From: Pyrocephalus nanus
Lineage: Eukaryota > Chordata > Aves > Passeriformes > Tyrannidae
Reading direction: 5' to 3'
Length of the DNA stretch: 64,000 bases
Assembly: GCA_038380795.1 (NCBI GenBank)
Contig: CM076259.1
Span: forward strand, 61,957,938 to 62,021,937
Shown here: piece by piece, positions 47,736-61,300 of the stretch
Layout of the letters: each line of letters begins with the position of its first letter
Numbering within the stretch: the stretch's first letter is position 1
Made by a program: the position numbers and the translations under genes
Notes under the pieces: generated by a model
The model's input: the letters and a program-made list of their open reading frames with translations, nothing else
What the model was told of the DNA's origin: nothing
The model's database searches: none

Positions 47736-50289
47736 TATATGCTTAGTTCAAGCCTTTATGAGGCCTGGACCACCAGTTCCCAAACTGTGGGTTCAAGTGA
47801 AGGCTGGGCCTATGAGGGAATACACCAATCTGAAATAAAACTGGAGAAGTGGGGCTCACAGGCTGAAGTACATCTGCCAGGGTTAATGTGGTGTTACAGT
47901 CTCAGCAGAAGGATTGCTAGAGCAATCTGATGTGAGACACTGCCCCAGAGCATTTTCCATCTGTCTTTTCTATGGGTGAGTCTGGTGTTTTGAGACAGTG
48001 GTGTTTGAGCCAAGTGACATTCAGGTGCTATTTGTAGCAAAAGAAAAACAGTTGGATCACTGGAGTACACCAAAAGAAAAACAGACCAATAAAATATGAC
48101 TTTCATTCAGGTGTGTAATGAAAATGCACAGATGACCTGCAGAGGAACAGGTCACAGATTGAAGCCATAGATCTGAAACTTACAGTCATTAACTTGATCA
48201 TCCTTAGTAGGGCATGACAAGATGAAACAAATATTAGGGGAAACTTGATACACATTAGTGTAATTTATTTTTAGAAGGGTACAACTTGTACCATGTGACA
48301 TCACATTTCTTTATGGTTGGTAGAGAGAAATAGGTACTTTGAGTACATAATTCATGTAGTCTGTTTCAGAGAGGAGATGGACCCATAAATACCCACTTGC
48401 GTAGAGCATGATCTAACAGGTCGATGTAGACATCTTTATTTTATGTGTCTAATGTTAAATAATGCATTTTTTTTTCTTTTATTTTTATCATGTACACTGC
48501 AAATCACTTCTGTTCTCTCAATTCTTATGGAAAAGGGGCAATATCTCCCCACTTGGGACACATCATTAATATGAATTTTAGGAAAGCTTGATACCAACAG
48601 GGCACTATTCAAATATACAGTATCTAAATGCTCCAATTATAACACCAAATATAAGCATAAGCTGCTAATCTGCTCAATAGATCACTTCTCTTATAGATGC
48701 CATCGTTTCTCTAGTTGCCTGGTTAAGAACTGCAGGTTTAGATGGAGCTGCTCCTGGCTGAAAAAATCTTAAGAAAGAGAATGGCTTTATGGCTCACATT
48801 AAGGAGTTTCTGTTAAGAAACTGCCACTGTCACTGAGCCCAAAACTCTTGTCTATGAGACATGTGAGTTAATCTCAATGGATTTCTAATGCAGATTTACT
48901 AAATAGTATTAAACACCTGTGCAGATACTTAGAGTGTAAATCCAATATTATAGTTCACTTCATTTGGTTGATCCAGATTAGTTTCTCAATGCGCCTTGTC
49001 TAGACAAATCCTGAGCATGTCTTTGACCTGATAACAGAGCTAAATTGTCTGTGCTACAGTATCTGTGGGCCTGGGTGGCAAGTGTCACTGATGGAGTTCC
49101 AAAAGACAGTGCCTGTCCCAGAGCTATGGGCTTCTACATTGCTACTTGGGGGGTTATAGAAGCAAAAAAAAAAAAAAAACAAACCAAAACAAGACATTTG
49201 AATTTTATTGTAATCTGATAGATCTGATGACCTTGCTAATATATAGGGTCACATAATTAAAATCTGATAGCATGTTTTTTACTCTTTTAAGCTTGGCATA
49301 TAAAAGCCCAGAATGCTGAACAACAATTTTTAAGGGGGTTTTGCCAAGGCACAGAGAAGCATCATTGCATATATCTAACTACAGGAGTATGCAGAACATG
49401 AGACACCACATATGCTTGGCTTTTCCCCCAGAGTTCTGTGATGCAAATAAGAATGTTAGTCTTGAAACTGAATTGGGAAATTCAAATAAATTCTAAAGCT
49501 TGGTAAAAACTCCTAAGAAACAGAAAACAGTAACATGATAATTCATTTCAGGAAGGAAGAAGCATAGGCAGGTGAAGCCACAAATATAAAAGAGCACTTG
49601 GCTTTTAAGTGCTAATTGCCATGTTCATGCTTCTCCTCCTCCCAAACATCACTTGGCTGGACAGCTCTGTAGTATTGCCATAGGACCTCAGAGAAGTGGT
49701 GGGTATGTGCCTGGTCCATCTAGAACAAATTACAAATTATTTTTTCAACCCTGGGCACAATGTCATTGAAATATAATACCACAAAATTGCCTTAACTCAG
49801 TGCAAATGATCTGCTTGTTTCTGAGTAGGTACAGAGTTTTAACAGTTATGTTAGAAGATTATGAAGTTGCAATTTTCATGGTGATTCCCTGTTCCATCTG
49901 TTTTGAAAAGGTCAAAGAATGAGATCATATTTCTGAGTTTGTGGTAACATTATTCTGCAGGAAAGTCACTGAAGAAAAAGAAAGTGATATTTATGTATGA
50001 CAGAGTCCTCAGGGTTTTCTTTGGTGTCTTTGTTTCTGAGATTTTACAGGCAACTTAAAAAGATGCAAAAGTACTACACGAAATTGCATGCACAGTTTTG
50101 TATCCACTACGTGGTGTATTTCCTGTGCTATGCAATTTATTTGGCTGTAAACGGAAGTGTGATTTTTAGACATAAAAATGATGAAATTGCTCAGTTTGTA
50201 TTTAAAGATTCAACAATAATGTAGTTATGCACTTTTTACAAATTTGCAAGGAGTACACCTCCACCCCTTGCCCTGATAAATAGGAAGAC
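47736..50289. other. Non-coding sequence
   Basis: AT-rich, CpG-poor DNA with an A run at about 49,164-49,180. No gene or repeat family recognised. ORFs are 60-75 codons and featureless. Confidence 0.6.
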
Positions 50290-51620
50290 TAGTGACAAAT
50301 GACATGAAGAAGTCTGAGTTACTGATCTTAGTTATTTTGGCTCAGTTTTCAATGGTTATGTCTCTTCTCACATCTCTCAAACTCCTGAACTTGAAGACTG
50401 TGAGTGGGGGAGAAAAGTCCCTCCCATGGTAAGTGAAGAGCAGGTTTGAGACCACCTGAGGAACCTGAATCTAAGTCTGTGGGACCTGTTGAGATGCATC
50501 CCAGAGTCCCAAGGGACTTTGGTACAATCCCCTAGAACATTCTTATCTCTAAATTGGAGAGATGTGGGTTTGATGGATGGAGTGTTAGGTGGATAAGAAA
50601 TTGACTGATGTCCGCTTCCAAAGAGTTACAGTCAATGCTCAATGTTCAAGTGGAAACCAGCAATGAGTGGTGTCTCTGAAGGGTCCATACTGAGACCAGT
50701 ACTATTTAATGTCTTCATCAAGGACAGATAGTGGGATTGAGTGCACCCTCCGCAAATTTTCAGATGACACCAAGCTAAGTGGTGCAGTTCATTTGCTATA
50801 GGGTAAGGATGCCATCCATAGGGACCTTAACAGTCTTGAGGACTGGCCACATGGGAACCTCGTGAATTTCAGCAAGGCCAAGTGCAAGGTCCTGCACTGG
50901 AGTCGGGACAATCCCGGGTACCAATGCAGGCTGGGGGATGAATGAATGGAGAGCAGCCCTGTGGAGAAGGACTTTGGGGTACTTGTCAATGAAAAATTAG
51001 AATGAGCTGGCAATGTGTGCTTGCAACCCAGAAATCCAGCTATATCCTGAGCTAGATCGAAAGAAGCATAGACAAGTTTGAGGGAGGTGATTCTGACCCT
51101 CCACTCATCTCTGGTGAGATTCCACCTGGAGTACTGCATTAAGTTCTGGACTCCCCAGTACAAGACAAAACTTGTTAGAGTGGGTCCAGAGGAGGGTGAC
51201 AGAAATGGTCAGACAGATGGAACACCTCTCCTATGACAGAAGACTGAGAGAATTTGGGTTGTTGAGTCTGAAGGAGAGAAGGCTCTGGAAGGACCTTATT
51301 GTGGCCTTTCAATATAGAAAGGGGACTTGTAAGGAAGACAGAGAGACTGTAGTGGCAAGGAGAAAGGGGAGTGGTTTTAAATTGACAGAGGGCAAGTTTA
51401 GATTGGACTTAAGGAAGAAATTTTTTATGAGGGTGGTAAGACACTGGCACAGGTTTCCCTGAGAAGCTGTGGATGCACTATCATTGGAAGTCATGTTTAA
51501 GGTCATGTTATATGGGGCTTTGAGCAACCTGATCTAGTCAAAGAAGTCCCTGTCCATGACAGGGCGATTGGACTAGATGGTCCTTAAAGATCCCTTCTGG
51601 TCCAAACTGCTGTATTATTC
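50290..51620 (+). mobile_element. CR1 LINE, 1.3-kb 5'-truncated copy
   Basis: A CR1 copy in plus orientation runs from the fingers/palm part of the reverse transcriptase to the 3' end. Visible motifs in order: PRELR-like block near 50,480, MSGVSEGSILRPVLFNVFIK (the GVPQGS motif has become GVSEGS), FSDDTKLSGAVH around 50,757 (the catalytic Asp pair is still readable), the CKVLHW block near 50,885, and a 96-codon open piece 51172-51462 with LREFGLLSLKERRLWKDLIV and RHWHRFP. The 3' end is CTTCTGGTCCAAACTGCTGT followed by ATTCTATTATC. Frameshifts and stops break the ORF. Confidence 0.93.
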
Positions 51621-51739
51621 TATTATCTATTTTATTTTTGTCTTGAGAATAGGTCAATCTTACCGGCTGGTGTTTTTTAAAAAATGAGAAAAGTCTGGGG
51701 GTCCTAATTCTGGATATGCTACACTGTCGTAGTAAAAGG

Positions 51740-52240
51740 CAAGTCTCTGAAGTGACTTTTTATCACAGAATTAGAGAAAACAGTTCTAGAGCAGATGAGG
51801 TCGTGTACTCCTTCCCTCTGTTATGGCAGATTAAATATCCTTATGTTCTCTGTAACAGATACTTGACTAACCTGCTTTCTAAAACCTCCAAGGATGGAGA
51901 TTGCAGAACCTCTCAAACTGGTTTACTGATTAACTCTGGGGTTTAATCATTTTAGAAAACTGTCCTTTTTGACATGTGCAACTTATGTGTACAAGTCTGA
52001 TTGGCAATCCGAATCTGTTCTGCTGCAAGGTAAGCCCATTGCTACTTTTTCTGGATCTTGATTTGAAATGGCTTGAGAATAACTTCATTTTCTTGATCTC
52101 CAACCATTTTTGTAGTTTTGCTTTTATTTTCCATCTTTCCTGATGTGCAGTGCCCAAAACTGCATGCAATATAACCTCTGCCAAACGGATAAAGGATTCC
52201 TTCATATTTCTTGTCAGGTCTACATTCCATCATATTATGG
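51740..52240 (-). mobile_element. Possible very old CR1-like relic
   Basis: The plus strand contains a motif order reminiscent of the CR1 3' region in reverse: CACAGAATTAGAGAAAACAG, later CTAACCTGCTTTCTAAAACC, CCTCCAAGGATGGAGA, and near 52,150 CCAAAACTGCATGCAATATA followed by CCTCTGCCAA. The blocks are short and diverged, so confidence is limited. Confidence 0.45.
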
Positions 52241-52552
52241 AATGTTTTTTGTTGACATTGTGGATTAGTCTTCAGTTTAATTATTTTTTTCTCAGAACTG
52301 TTCCTAAGCTTATCATCCTTCATGTGCTACCCAAGTATAGAGTTTTAATCTTGTCTCAGTACAATTGTCTCCTATTTTCAAACCATTTCTAATTTTATTT
52401 TTTAAGATAATTTCTTTCATCACTAAACTAGTCTGGAATATTCATCTGTCAGTCAGGGTTGTGGGACCTGGGAGAGATTTTAGATGCTTGTCTTTCAGGT
52501 AATTGTACATGTCCACATGTGAGTTGAGTGTCTAAATGCTCCACTGTCGTAG

Positions 52553-52885
52553 ATCATAGAATCATTAAGGTTAGGAAAGACTTGCAAGATCCTCAAGTCC
52601 AATCTTTGACCTAATACAACCATGCCCATTAAACCAAATTGTGAAGTACCATGTCAACTTGAACACTTCCAAGGATGGTGACTCACCACTTCCCTGGGCA
52701 TCCTGTTGCAATTCTTAACCATTCTTTCAGTGAAGAAATTTTTCCTAATATCCAACCTGAATCTCCCCTGAGTTACTCAAACTATTCAATACAATCAATG
52801 AAGCTTGGAGACAATTCATCTCACTCTTATTTAGTTGTCCACATTTAGTCAGCTCAACAGATCATTCCTTACACCCTTCATCATT
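52553..52885 (-). mobile_element. CR1 LINE 3' fragment
   Basis: This is a reverse-oriented CR1 tail. It starts at ATCATAGAATCATTAAGGTT, continues with AAGACTTGCAAGATCCTC, then GAACACTTCCAAGGATGGTG and TCAGTGAAGAAATTTTTCCT, all standard blocks. After about 52,780 similarity fades, and the 5' edge is approximate. Confidence 0.88.
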
Positions 52886-54427
52886 AGTAATATTAATTCA
52901 GTGTAAACATATCAAAGGAGGCCTTTAGGTCTGCTCTAGATTGGAAGGCAGTATGAAAATATGCCATTAATAAAGCTCTCTGAGAAAGACATTACAGCAA
53001 TTTTATAGCTTGTGCAGTAGAAACTGGAAGTAGGAGCCCCATTTATGCCTTTCTCTCTCATCTCTGTTCACATGGAACAGCTCTGCCTCTCACATGCCTA
53101 CTCTTATTTTTTAATTATGAAAATATTATGGAGAAATCTTGTTACAAAGCAAGATAAAGAGCTTATTTTTCTTTGAATCTATTAAATCACAAAATGTATA
53201 CTTTTTCAGCACAGGACTGTATCCAAAGGTGAAAAGCAGTCCCAAACTTTACAGTTATCTACCTTCTGTTTCCCTGCAAAGTAGTAGATCTGTCCTAGTG
53301 TTTGCTTGGATATATTAATTGGGGATATTTTGTTATTACTGTACTTCATGGTTACTATATTTTTTGTCAGCATAAGTGTTTTTCTGTTGGCAAATAAGTA
53401 AAATAATAGTTAAGAGAAGTGCAATTTCTTTTAATGGTCAGCTTTATGAAATTCTCAGGCTTTGAGCCACCCATATGTGAAAGATGTATGACATGATGGA
53501 CATAATCTGTGTTCTCCTCTTGAGAAATAGGCCAGATTCCTTCCAAATGTGCATTTGACATTCTTTGTGAATGTCCAGAGAAGACTCGGGAGTCAAATTT
53601 TAGTGCTTGTGATGTGTAAGACTATGATGATAATATCACCTCTTAGGTGCATCTGTGCCATAAGGCACCAAGGTTTCCTCTTATGTTTATGGTGGGATTT
53701 TTCTAATCTAATTGTAGATGTCTGCAATATGAATGTTTGTGTCTAAGCATATCTTAGGTAAAATTTCTGGTAAATGGAGAGGAGTAGGTAATCCTGGGGA
53801 ATTATTCATCTTACCTGGTTTTGACATTTTCTTTATGGTGAGAAGAACCAGATGTTAGAATTGCCTGTTTCTCTCCTCTAGTGTCCTGTTAATGAGAGGG
53901 CTGAGGCCACCTCATCAAGTGCACCCAAGACCAGTGTTTGCAGATCAGTACTGCAGCATCGTTCAGCTGTCACTGAGGCCCACAGAGAAAGGGGAGGACA
54001 GCTTTCAGTCACCCTCATTGATGCCAAACATGAAGAGGACACAAAACACTGAGGCTGACTGAGCCAATGCATTGCAGCTGGCAGTGGAGTTTGAACTCTC
54101 AAAAGCAAAAGAATAATTAATTTTAGTTTTTAGTTTTTCAGTACCTTTTCAATCACCGATAAAACTCTCAACTTCGAAGAACATAATGTCCCAATGACTG
54201 GGACCTTGTTACATCTCAATCTCCCCTTTGGCCCTGATGGTATTGATGTTCTCAGATGAGATCTCTGGACTAGATTCACTCTAGAGGAGCAAACAAACCC
54301 ACATTTCTAGGGAGAAAGTGTTCTCCTTGTCTTGCAATTTGACCACAGGAAGTATTTTTCATCATAGGTTGTAGTGAAGAACTGCAATCCAGACAATCCC
54401 TCTGGTGCCTTTGTTGTCAGGAAAAAA
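52886..54427. other. Non-coding sequence, partly G+C-richer
   Basis: No gene recognised. From about 53,880 to 54,420 the sequence is less AT-rich and may be the upstream part (reverse transcriptase/RNase H) of the adjoining recombinase retroelement, but I could not align it. Confidence 0.5.
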
Positions 54428-55212
54428 TCATCTATCAAAGCCCATTTAGTGGAAACTTCAGCCAGACACTTATGAGTGCTGATTCTTTGTTATTTTCTCA
54501 TTATGTGGTTCCTAGGTTTCTAAAGGTCTTCACATACATTCTCTAACAATAAGAAAAAATCCCTCCTCATGAGATTTAAGAATGTTGCTTTTATCTTTAA
54601 TGGAGCCATGTTTGAGCGTCTGTCATCATGTTCACTAAATCATCTGTCAATGAAATCCACATTTTTAGTAGCCATTACCTCAGCTCAGGGGTAAATGAAG
54701 TTCTAGCTTTTATGTCTAATCCTCCATATTATTTTCAGGTGGATAGGGTAACACGGAGGCCACATCTCAAGTTTATTCTAAAGGTGGTTTCAGATTTCTT
54801 ATTAATCAGTGTTTCCACTTACCAATATTTTTTTCCCTTGACCCAGTTCACCAGTAGAAGGATCAAAATGTTGATCCTTTGTGAGCGTACTGCTATTTCT
54901 CGACAAAGCTCTTATGCAAATCTGTGATGTTCTTTGGTCTCAAACAGCCTTTGTTGTTCAGGATCAAATCTAAGAAGATGTAGCATCAACTTCAAATTCA
55001 TTCAAAATGAGTTAACAGATTTTATCAGAGCCACATTTGATGCCACCAGATTAGATCCACCAACCCATCCCAAGGCATATACAACTAGAGCACAAGGTAC
55101 TGCCACAGCATGTGCTGGTAGAGTTCCAGTAGCTGAGGGGTGTAGAGACACCATGGAGTCACTGATACTCAGTTTAGGAAGCTCTACAAGTGCTGGTAGC
55201 CCAAAGGTTTGA
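54428..55212 (+). pseudogene. Dead DIRS-like tyrosine recombinase
   Basis: The plus strand reads, through a few frame changes, as a tyrosine recombinase of the DIRS-like retroelement type. Pieces in order: SSIKAHLVETSARH (core-binding helix, 54,428 on); FSHYVVPRFLK; MFERLSSCSLNHLSMKSTFL with VAITSAQ (54,608-54,690); then, after one frame change at about 54,688, a single frame to 55,212 broken by just one TGA (54925-54927), with NEVLAFMSNPPYYFQ, PHLKFILKVVSDF, ERTAISRQ, and HPKAYTTRAQGTATACAG followed by VPVAEGCRDTME. Enzymes of this class use R..HxxR..H/W..Y. Here the first Arg position reads Gln-Gly, HxxR reads YTTR, and the W position is Met, so the gene is inactive. The terminal Tyr segment is missing. 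Motif knowledge comes from reptile and fish relatives. Confidence 0.72.
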
Positions 55213-55520
55213 AGGACACCAGTTCTTCAGTCTCTCTTCCAATGAACAACTTGCATTTACTGGTGTAACTGCACTCCTGATGAAACACCCAAAAAGAGTT
55301 TCACAAGTGCCAGAACTCAAAGAAAGAAGAGAGGTTGCTGCCACCACAGTTCTCTGATATGTTCTTGGTCTGTAGCTCCCACAACTGGTCCTTCTGTTCT
55401 GAGGAAGGAAGGCTTGTCACTTGGACTGAGAGGCATTGAAAAACTGGGTGGTGATCTGTTTACATGCTTGTGAGATGACAAGCAGAAGTGAGCAGCTTAT
55501 GCACACACCTTGCTGGAACA
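55213..55520 (+). mobile_element. Probable 3' flank of the DIRS-like element
   Basis: Just downstream of the recombinase, GAAGAGAGGTTGCTGCCACC, ACAGTTCTCTGATATGTTCT and GTAGCTCCCAC follow the order of the conserved non-coding stretch that follows the recombinase in reptile relatives (GAGAGGTTACTTACC, AGTTCTTCGAGATGTGTTG). The match is partial and from memory. The element boundary near 55,520 is a guess. Confidence 0.4.
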
Positions 55521-58179
55521 CATAACAACCTTAGAAACATTTAAATTCTTATGCAGAAGAGACATATCTATTTAGAATGGGCCTTACCTGCATAAAGCAT
55601 CCTGAAATACCATAGCTATTACAAGGTTAGTGACCCTCTGTATTACTCCTTGTAAAGCACTTGATGTGATACAGCATGCTATATCTTTGCCAGGTATTCT
55701 CATTGTTATTATTACAAACAGCAAAGAACGTATGGTTGCTAACACTATTACCATGACTTTTTTTTCGTAGGAATTAGACCTCATTAGAAATCAGAAGCAG
55801 GATTTGTCTTGTGTGCTGCTAAATTTTCTTTATTAAACCCACTAATATATAGCAAGCTTACATGCTAACCCACTGAAATCCTTCAGAGTTGTTATTTTAA
55901 ACCTGTATCAATGAACAGTTTATTCTGAAGCTTTTCAAATGTGTATATATATGTATTATACATATATACTATATATACACACATTGTATATACATACCTC
56001 ACATATATATATATATCTGTAGTGACAAAGCAAGTAGTTTAATACATTTTATGGGTCCAGCCTGGTGTTCTGCATGCATGAACTTGTGTGTGGTCAAGGA
56101 GGCTTGCATACTTCTGAACTCTAAGTTGGCCTAATAAAAGGTATCATACTACAGTGCTTGCTTTGTCAATAGTGTTTTGCTGGTTCAAAATGACTTGAAA
56201 GATTAATTTACAATTTTTAACATAAACCCCAAGAAAAATAAGTGTTTACTTACTTCAAGGAGTTGATTCCATGTTAATAACCGTGAAGGAGACTTGTACA
56301 CAAGGTACAGATTGTTGCCAATTTGATATATATTCATGTTAGAGAATATGAAAATATGAAGTTATACCATCTTGAGGATTTTGTTTTTATAAGTAGGATT
56401 GGTTAAAAAAACCTTTAAGTAATCATACTGTGTGTTTGATGGTGGAAATTAGTATGAATGTTTCTGGCACCGGAATGATGTGATGTGGTTACGCATTTCT
56501 GTTTTCACTGCCTGCTCAATATTGGCCTTTTACAAATACAGATTACTATGCTGATGGAAGGAATTTACAGCTTTGGCCCTGTTGTCTCAGTCAGTGCTAC
56601 AGCATCTTTTTCTGTACTTTATGTTACATATCATCCCAACTGTATTTTTCTAACAGAAAAAGGAAATGTCTGTGGACTGAGATCCTGCAAATGTGTGAGC
56701 TTTACTATTTAATTGAATGAAATGAGTATTATTTCCCATTTACCTTGATTTCCTGTGGGATGAAATCTTGCTTCTCTGAAATCAGTAGCAAACTTTCTGC
56801 TGAGTATGATAGGATGGAGAGTCCATGAGTGATCCCTTACGAGCTAGTGACATTGCATACTGGAAGCTAAGAAAAAAACACCTCCTTAATAATAATGATA
56901 GAAAGAATACTGTTAAAGAAAATCAGGATTTAGGACTGTCAAATAAAATCCAAGCTGAATATAAAAACTGTATGTATAATGTGTTTAATATTGTTAGTTT
57001 TGGGGCCTCAGAGCCCAGATAGTTAGAGCTGCAAGATCCATTTGTGTTATGCAGGCTGTTACACTACATCCCTTACTTACCTCATCTTGTGGGCAAGGAG
57101 CTGCTTGCTCTGACTTCAAGGAATTGCAGCTGTATTTGTGGAGTGCTCTCGTCCTTTGGCACTCCCTCCCCTCTACATTAATATGGTTTGAATGCACAGG
57201 CATTTTCTCTGGAAGCAAACTTCAAAATTTGTCTTTAATCCTGATGCAGTGCATATTCAGAATTTTTTATTTTCCTGGAGTTTAGTTCCAGAGGAAAACA
57301 TACTTGACTGGTGCTCCCACCACCCAGCTGTGGTTTATAACAACAATAATTAACAGTAAGATACTGCAGCAGAAGTGGGAAGCAGAGAAATGCAGTCCAT
57401 CAACTTCAGTGATGTGGTTCTGTTCACTTCTAAGGATTCCAAAGTGCTTAACAAACAATATTTCAGGCAGTATGGGCAGCTCTGGCCATGATGAAGGTCT
57501 CCTAGTTCTTCCTGTTATAATATTTTGCTTTAGGTTTGTTTTTTTTTTTCCAGGGCTTTGCCAATGTCAATGTATTTGGGCTAAAATTATTTTTATCCAG
57601 TGTCAGTCTCTAGGTTTTTAAATTTTTGAATTGAAAAGTGATTGAACTATTTATAAGAAGAAGACTAGATTTTTTGCTTACATAAAAAAATAGTCTGACC
57701 CCTGTATTTTTTGAGCAAAGGCAGACATTTCTCTGCCTTTGAGTCAGGTATGCGCCTTTTGCCATCCTCACAAAGCCTTTCAAGTTTGGTCAACTGTTTC
57801 AAGACATGGAAAAAACCACAGTTACTAAATATTCCATAGGGATTTACTAAAGCCTAACAGCAAATATTTCCAGAGATTTCATCTTCTCCGCCTTGCACAG
57901 CTCCTTCCCGTGATCAGACTTTTCCATACACTGTCCTCACAGAATGACTGAGCAGTCACCAGCTGGGTGCACCAGAGGCCAAAACAGAGGCAACCCCTGT
58001 AGTATTGCCCCTGGATATTACTTTGAGCTGCAGTGACGCTATGCAGTGGAACCAGGAGTAGGGAGCCTGTCCCTTCTGAGCTGGAATGCATTTTAAGGCT
58101 CCCAAATTTTAGTCTATGTGCTGTTGGCAATCCTCCAGCATAGTTCCTTTTCACCACCAGCCTGAATGCACACAGAGAG
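55521..58179. other. AT-rich non-coding sequence
   Basis: No gene recognised. It includes a TA-rich microsatellite at about 55,938-56,016. ORFs such as 57304-57621 (105 codons) lack motifs and include poly(T)-encoded phenylalanine. Confidence 0.6.
55938..56016. repeat. Imperfect (TA)n/(CATATA)n microsatellite
   Basis: Alternating pyrimidine-purine TATATATGTATTATACATAT blocks form a palindrome-rich tract. Confidence 0.85.
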
Positions 58180-58312
58180 TTGGACAACCTCAACAAGGCA
58201 CTGTGCAATCACATCTAATGGTGAAATTAGACCTACTCTGAGCAGGGAGTGGGACCACATGGTCTCCTGAGGTCCTTCCCAACCTAAGTAGGTCCATGAT
58301 TCTATGATTCTT
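58180..58312 (+). mobile_element. Very short CR1 3' tail
   Basis: CTGAGCAGGGAGTGGGACCA, then GAGGTCCTTCCCAACCTA and GGTCCATGATTCTATGATTC, is the plus-strand CR1 terminus with its octamer. Only about 130 bp remain. Confidence 0.85.
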
Positions 58313-61300
58313 TACTGTCCATTTCTCTGTTAGTGTGTGTAGGCCTGAAGGCACCATCCTAGCTGATAGGTTTCTTTGGGTATGATGCACAAAATGAAAG
58401 TAGTTTTTATTAGTTTATTTTTAAAAACAAGTATATTCACAACACCTCATTAAGATAAAATTCAAGCTGCATAGACAAGTATACTAAAATTAAGATTAGC
58501 GGAATGATCCCTTCAGCCTCGGTATTCTTCCAACATATATTTGCACTGAAACGCTGGCTCCAGTTTTTTGACTGCACTGTGTTTTCTCTATATCTAAAGT
58601 GGATCTGTTCTGGAGATAAAGCAGCACTGAGGAGGATTGGTGGATGCTAACTGCAGTTGTTGAGAAGATGCAAGGTATTTTCTGAATGAGGCAGGGCATG
58701 GTAGAAAAAAAACAAACAACAGGATCTCTAGGTTTGAATAGCTGAAGCCTGCTCTGGAGAGCTGGACAGTATCCTTGCCTCCTCATGGAAATGTTCAGGC
58801 AGCATATGAGATTGTTTTTCAAACCTCAGCAGGCTTAATTAGATTCTGCAGTTCATTCATTTGCAGTGAAGTCAATTGGAGTTTTACATGTGGAAAGTCT
58901 GTGAGATCAAAAATTATACCCAATGGGCACATAGCACTATAGAAGAAAACGTCAGTTCTGGATGGCAGTATTTCTGACTTCTCTTCTGTTAGACTCTCTC
59001 TCCCTACACACTTTTTCTCTTTCTCAATTAGCTTTTCTTGCATTTTTATGTCAGTGGTTTTGAAAGGGTTCTTGGGAAAAAAAACTTGCTGCATATACTG
59101 TACATGTTTTCATTTCCAGATGAGTGAAATGGATGGGCAGATAAATAAATAGATACGGTTTTGTGAGCTTGTGAAATATATCGCATCATAGAAAACACTC
59201 TTCTAAGTCTGTTTTGTCAAATGTGTCAAATGGTATTTTTGAAATTATATTTCTGGTATAGGTTTTCAGCATTTCTTATTGCTGTTCTTGATATATACCC
59301 CCATGTTTGACAGTCCCTTAATCTGTCTGACATAAACTGAATGAATAGCAGCATTTAAAAATATGGCTTCAGGGACTCCTTAGGAGGTTTCTTTGTAAGT
59401 GTACATTTACTAGTTCATCTGTAAATTTATTTTATGAGGTGTTTAAACCTCAAGAAAACTGAAAAGCATAATATTAAAGCCTGGTTTACATCTACTGAAG
59501 TCAATGGGAACTTTGCAATTGACTTTAATGGTAGTGTATGTCCTCTAATTATGAAAGTGGCAAGGATGATATACACAAAACCACAGGGAGAATTTTCTGT
59601 TTCATCATATCCTATTCTCTTTGCAGATGCATAAGAAAAGTACAATGTGGTTTGTTGTTGAATTAAACAATTCGGTGTCTGCCCCTAATCCTGAACCCCA
59701 TCGATACTTTAGGTTGTGTTTTCCTTCTCAAAAGATCACAGACTGCTCATTCTTTCCATGGCTCATGAAGGTGACAAGGTAGGAAATCCAGCCAAATTTT
59801 CAAAAGGCTTCCAAAAATTATGCTTTTGGTTTTGATCTTACATCTGCCCCATGGTATGAGTAATGGAGGAACTCGATGAAGCAGTTTTCTTCCTAATTGT
59901 CTTGTTTTTTTGATGTCATCAATTTTGACAGCTTTCCTGGAAATGCACGTAATATCTGTAGCACATATGTACATGTTTTCCCTTAGGTTCGCTGAAGACT
60001 AGTAGAAAGTTTCCATCATGCTACTGTAATCCCAGGCATCATTTTCATATTGTGTTAGTGAAAGTGAGTGACAGTACACTACAACAAAAAAAGAGACTCC
60101 CAGAATTCAGCTTTTTTTTTTTCCTGTTAGTGTAACGTGCACAGCTGTCTCAACAAGCTCGATCTGGTTACTAATTTGAAGTAGTAAATAATGCTAGACA
60201 AAAATTCCCACAAGTTTCTTGTTGAGTCTGCTTCAGATATTACTCATTTGGTGGCTGAAATACCGGTCTTGCTTCACACTTTTAATGCTTGTGAAAGATT
60301 TAAAAATTTTGTTGGTAACTGGAGTTCGTAGAGCTGCAGACAAGAGTTTGCCACAAGTTTTTGGTTGGGGCCATGCTCAGTTGGAAAATGCTACTTGTGT
60401 GGGGTGGAAATGCTGTCCCTGGGGTGCATCAGCTTCACTGAAGCCTCAGAGGGAGCTGAGTTCAGGAACTGCTGCTCTGCCCTCACTGCTCCCAGCAGTC
60501 AGCCCTTGGGTCTCTGCTGGGCTGATGAGACTGCTGGTGTGGTAATAAATAATGAAATGGATAAAGTCACATCTTAAGATGGACAAAAGCTACACCACCA
60601 AAGTTAGAAGGGAGTAAATTCTCTTCTCTCCCACCCCCAAGTCTCCCCTGCCCCAGCATAGCCAGCTCCCACCTTGTCCCTGCAGTGGGATAGCAGCTCT
60701 GGCTTCCTGGTGGAGGGTCAGACTTTTCTGGTCTGCCTCCCCAAGTCTACTGAGTCATCAGGCTGCTGCCCCTTCAGGTTATCTTTCCCCCAGGCTTCAC
60801 AGGAGACTGCTTTTTCTAAAGTATCCCAGTGTTAGGACAGCTAGGAATCCAGCAGCCCTGGGGTTTGTGCTGTCCAGTGATGCAATTGCTTTGGGAGTGG
60901 CCTGGAAATATTGTATACTGTCTTTCTCAAAAAAAAACAAACCCAGTGTGTCATAAATTCTTTCTCAGAAAAATAAAAAAGGTGATTATTAATATTTATT
61001 GCTGGCCTAAGACAAAATTTGTATGTGTCAAAAATACTTTGGAGGAGTTAGTAAAAGGGAACCTGTAGAAATCATTCCAGATGGCTGCTGTAGCCCTTAG
61101 TTCATCTTTATGGTCTAGACATGGACAGAGATCTCTGTAGTATAATTAGAGAAATAAATATCTACTGGAAATTATGTGTCTATGTGAGACTGAGACTTGC
61201 TAGATGTAGGTTGGGAAAGGTGTGCAAAAGTAGGGACCTATTTCTCAAGGTTGCTATAAACATGGTAGATGAAATACTTCTTAACCAAATGACTTCTCAG

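Noticed and set aside
50789..51163. 124-codon minus-strand ORF
   Set aside because: It is the antisense of a plus-strand CR1 reverse-transcriptase remnant.
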